The position numbers were made by a program, and so were the translations under genes. 64,000 nt of DNA, from the NCBI RefSeq assembly GCF_900129815.1, contig NZ_FQWX01000001.1, forward strand, positions 124,001 to 188,000. The letters run 5' to 3'. The notes beneath the pieces are model-generated. The model worked only from the letters and a program-made list of their open reading frames with translations, searched no databases and was not told the origin of the DNA. Shown here one piece after another: positions 63,269 to 64,000 of this stretch; position 1 is the stretch's first letter, and every line of letters begins with the position of its first letter. Origin of the DNA: Asaccharospora irregularis DSM 2635. Its GTDB lineage: Bacteria; Bacillota; Clostridia; Peptostreptococcales; Peptostreptococcaceae.

Positions 63269-63325
63269 TTTGAATAGTAGCTTTATAAACTATACTTTTG
63301 AAAATAATGCTGTGTTTTATAAGAT

Positions 63326-63362
63326 AAAAGTAGGGGTATTCAATCCTATACTCCTACTTTTA
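63326..63362. terminator. Terminator between the choloylglycine-hydrolase-family gene and the GNAT gene
   Basis: AAAAGTAGGGGTAT pairs with ATACTCCTACTTTT (one mismatch) across a short loop, with a T-rich tail on the plus strand. It may serve both convergent genes. Confidence 0.8.
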
Positions 63363-63413
63363 TTCTTATTGTATTAAATTTAAGAAATAGTTGATGCCTT
63401 TTTATTATTAGAG

Positions 63414-63875
63414 TTATAATCTAGAATACATTGTAATCATTTGCTTTTTAAAATTTTGACTTTCATAGAATTTAATTGCTGATTCATTATTATCAAGTAC
63501 ACTTAATTGTACATATTCTAAATTTCTTTCTTTACACCAATTTTTACATTCATTTATTAACTTTTTTCCAATTCCATTTGATTTATAATCTGATGAAACT
63601 ATAATATCGAATATATAACCAAGTTTATGATATTCAATCATATTATACGGAGGAGTTTCTTGCTCTTGAACAAGTGAAAACCCTATTATTTCATCATTTT
63701 CACATGAAATAAATATTTCAGAATCATCATTTTCTATCATAGATTTAATAAATATTTCATCTTGTCTACTTTCTTTTAAAAAATATGGTTGAAGTTTAGA
63801 CATTGTTTCTATTAACTCACAATATAAATTTGATATTTTGGTAATATCATCAATATTTGCTTTTCTTATTATCAT
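63414..63875 (-). CDS. GNAT family N-acetyltransferase
   Basis: A 153-residue acetyltransferase. The acetyl-CoA loop is KSNGIGKKLINECKNW (motif A, Q/RxxGxG/A form), preceded by the strand YIFDIIVSSDY and followed by LEYVQLSVLDNNESAIKFYESQNF, the canonical motif B. Start MIIRKANIDDITKI is standard. The substrate cannot be predicted. The remaining 125 bases to the window edge show nothing recognisable. Confidence 0.88.
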   Translation of the reverse strand: MIIRKANIDDITKISNLYCELIETMSKLQPYFLKESRQDEIFIKSMIENDDSEIFISCENDEIIGFSLVQEQETPPYNMIEYHKLGYIFDIIVSSDYKSNGIGKKLINECKNWCKERNLEYVQLSVLDNNESAIKFYESQNFKKQMITMYSRL

Positions 63876-64000
63876 AGGTTCACTCCTTTATATACAATTT
63901 TTTAAGTAAAATCATACCAAAACTTAGTCAAATAAGGAAATTCTAAATAACATACTTATGTTTAATATTTTTATCAGTATTATCTCACTATTATATTGTC

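Overview
The window is low-GC (about 30% by eye) chromosomal DNA from a spore-forming anaerobic Firmicute, most probably of the Peptostreptococcaceae (the Clostridioides/Paeniclostridium/Paraclostridium group). This rests on T-box leaders on pheS and thrS, the trkH-rplT-rpmI-infC-thrS neighbourhood, a SleC cortex-lytic enzyme beside a PrsW protease, YtxC, a SigV/RsiV pair, and peptide and amino-acid fermentation genes. The genus is not resolved from sequence alone. I see no rRNA, tRNA, CRISPR array, prophage or insertion sequence. Most genes lie on the minus strand.

Layout. 1-5300: pheS (cut by the edge) with its T-box, an rRNA methyltransferase, TrkA/TrkH potassium uptake, and rplT-rpmI-infC behind an attenuator leader, with infC starting at ATT. 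5600-12000: an FtsH-like protease lacking membrane segments, thrS with its T-box, DUF445, YtxC and a DUF6873 (GME-fold) protein. 12100-18400: a nucleoside-type ABC importer (two permeases, double ATPase, two Bmp lipoproteins). 18400-26000: DegV, TrmL, Nth, a Lon-family protease, QueG, RusA, a fragment of an iron-sulfur aldo/keto reductase, Nfo and a DUF3783 protein. 26200-33900: ArsR-like regulator and glutaminase, a uridine-kinase-like protein, TIM-barrel protein, signal peptidase, a Csm6-like HEPN protein, an RsmF-like methyltransferase and PrsW. 34000-35400: sleC behind duplicated sigma-K-like promoter elements.

35400-50000 is more accessory: a double RsiV-like secreted protein, TSUP exporter, a solute-sensor/GGDEF/EAL protein, a frameshifted ybaK-like gene, a NYN-LOTUS protein, a GT2 synthase broken by an apparent 10-base deletion, an unrecognised cysteine-rich protein, chorismate mutase, an ABC exporter whose TetR regulator survives only as end fragments, a HAD phosphatase, and rsiV-sigV with an autoregulatory-type promoter. 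50000-64000: an AhpD-like protein, YfcC transporter, deoxyinosine glycosylase, BaiA-like dehydrogenase, then POT transporter, Xaa-Pro dipeptidase and proline iminopeptidase (a proline-peptide use cluster), DUF2935, a LolCDE-type ABC system, UvsE, a Tyr82-type choloylglycine hydrolase/penicillin V acylase, and a GNAT.

The most interesting items are the CARF-less Csm6-like HEPN protein, the sleC promoter duplication, the soluble FtsH paralogue, the NYN-LOTUS protein, and four damaged loci (GT2, TetR, YbaK-like, aldo/keto reductase). I found no clearly new multi-gene system.
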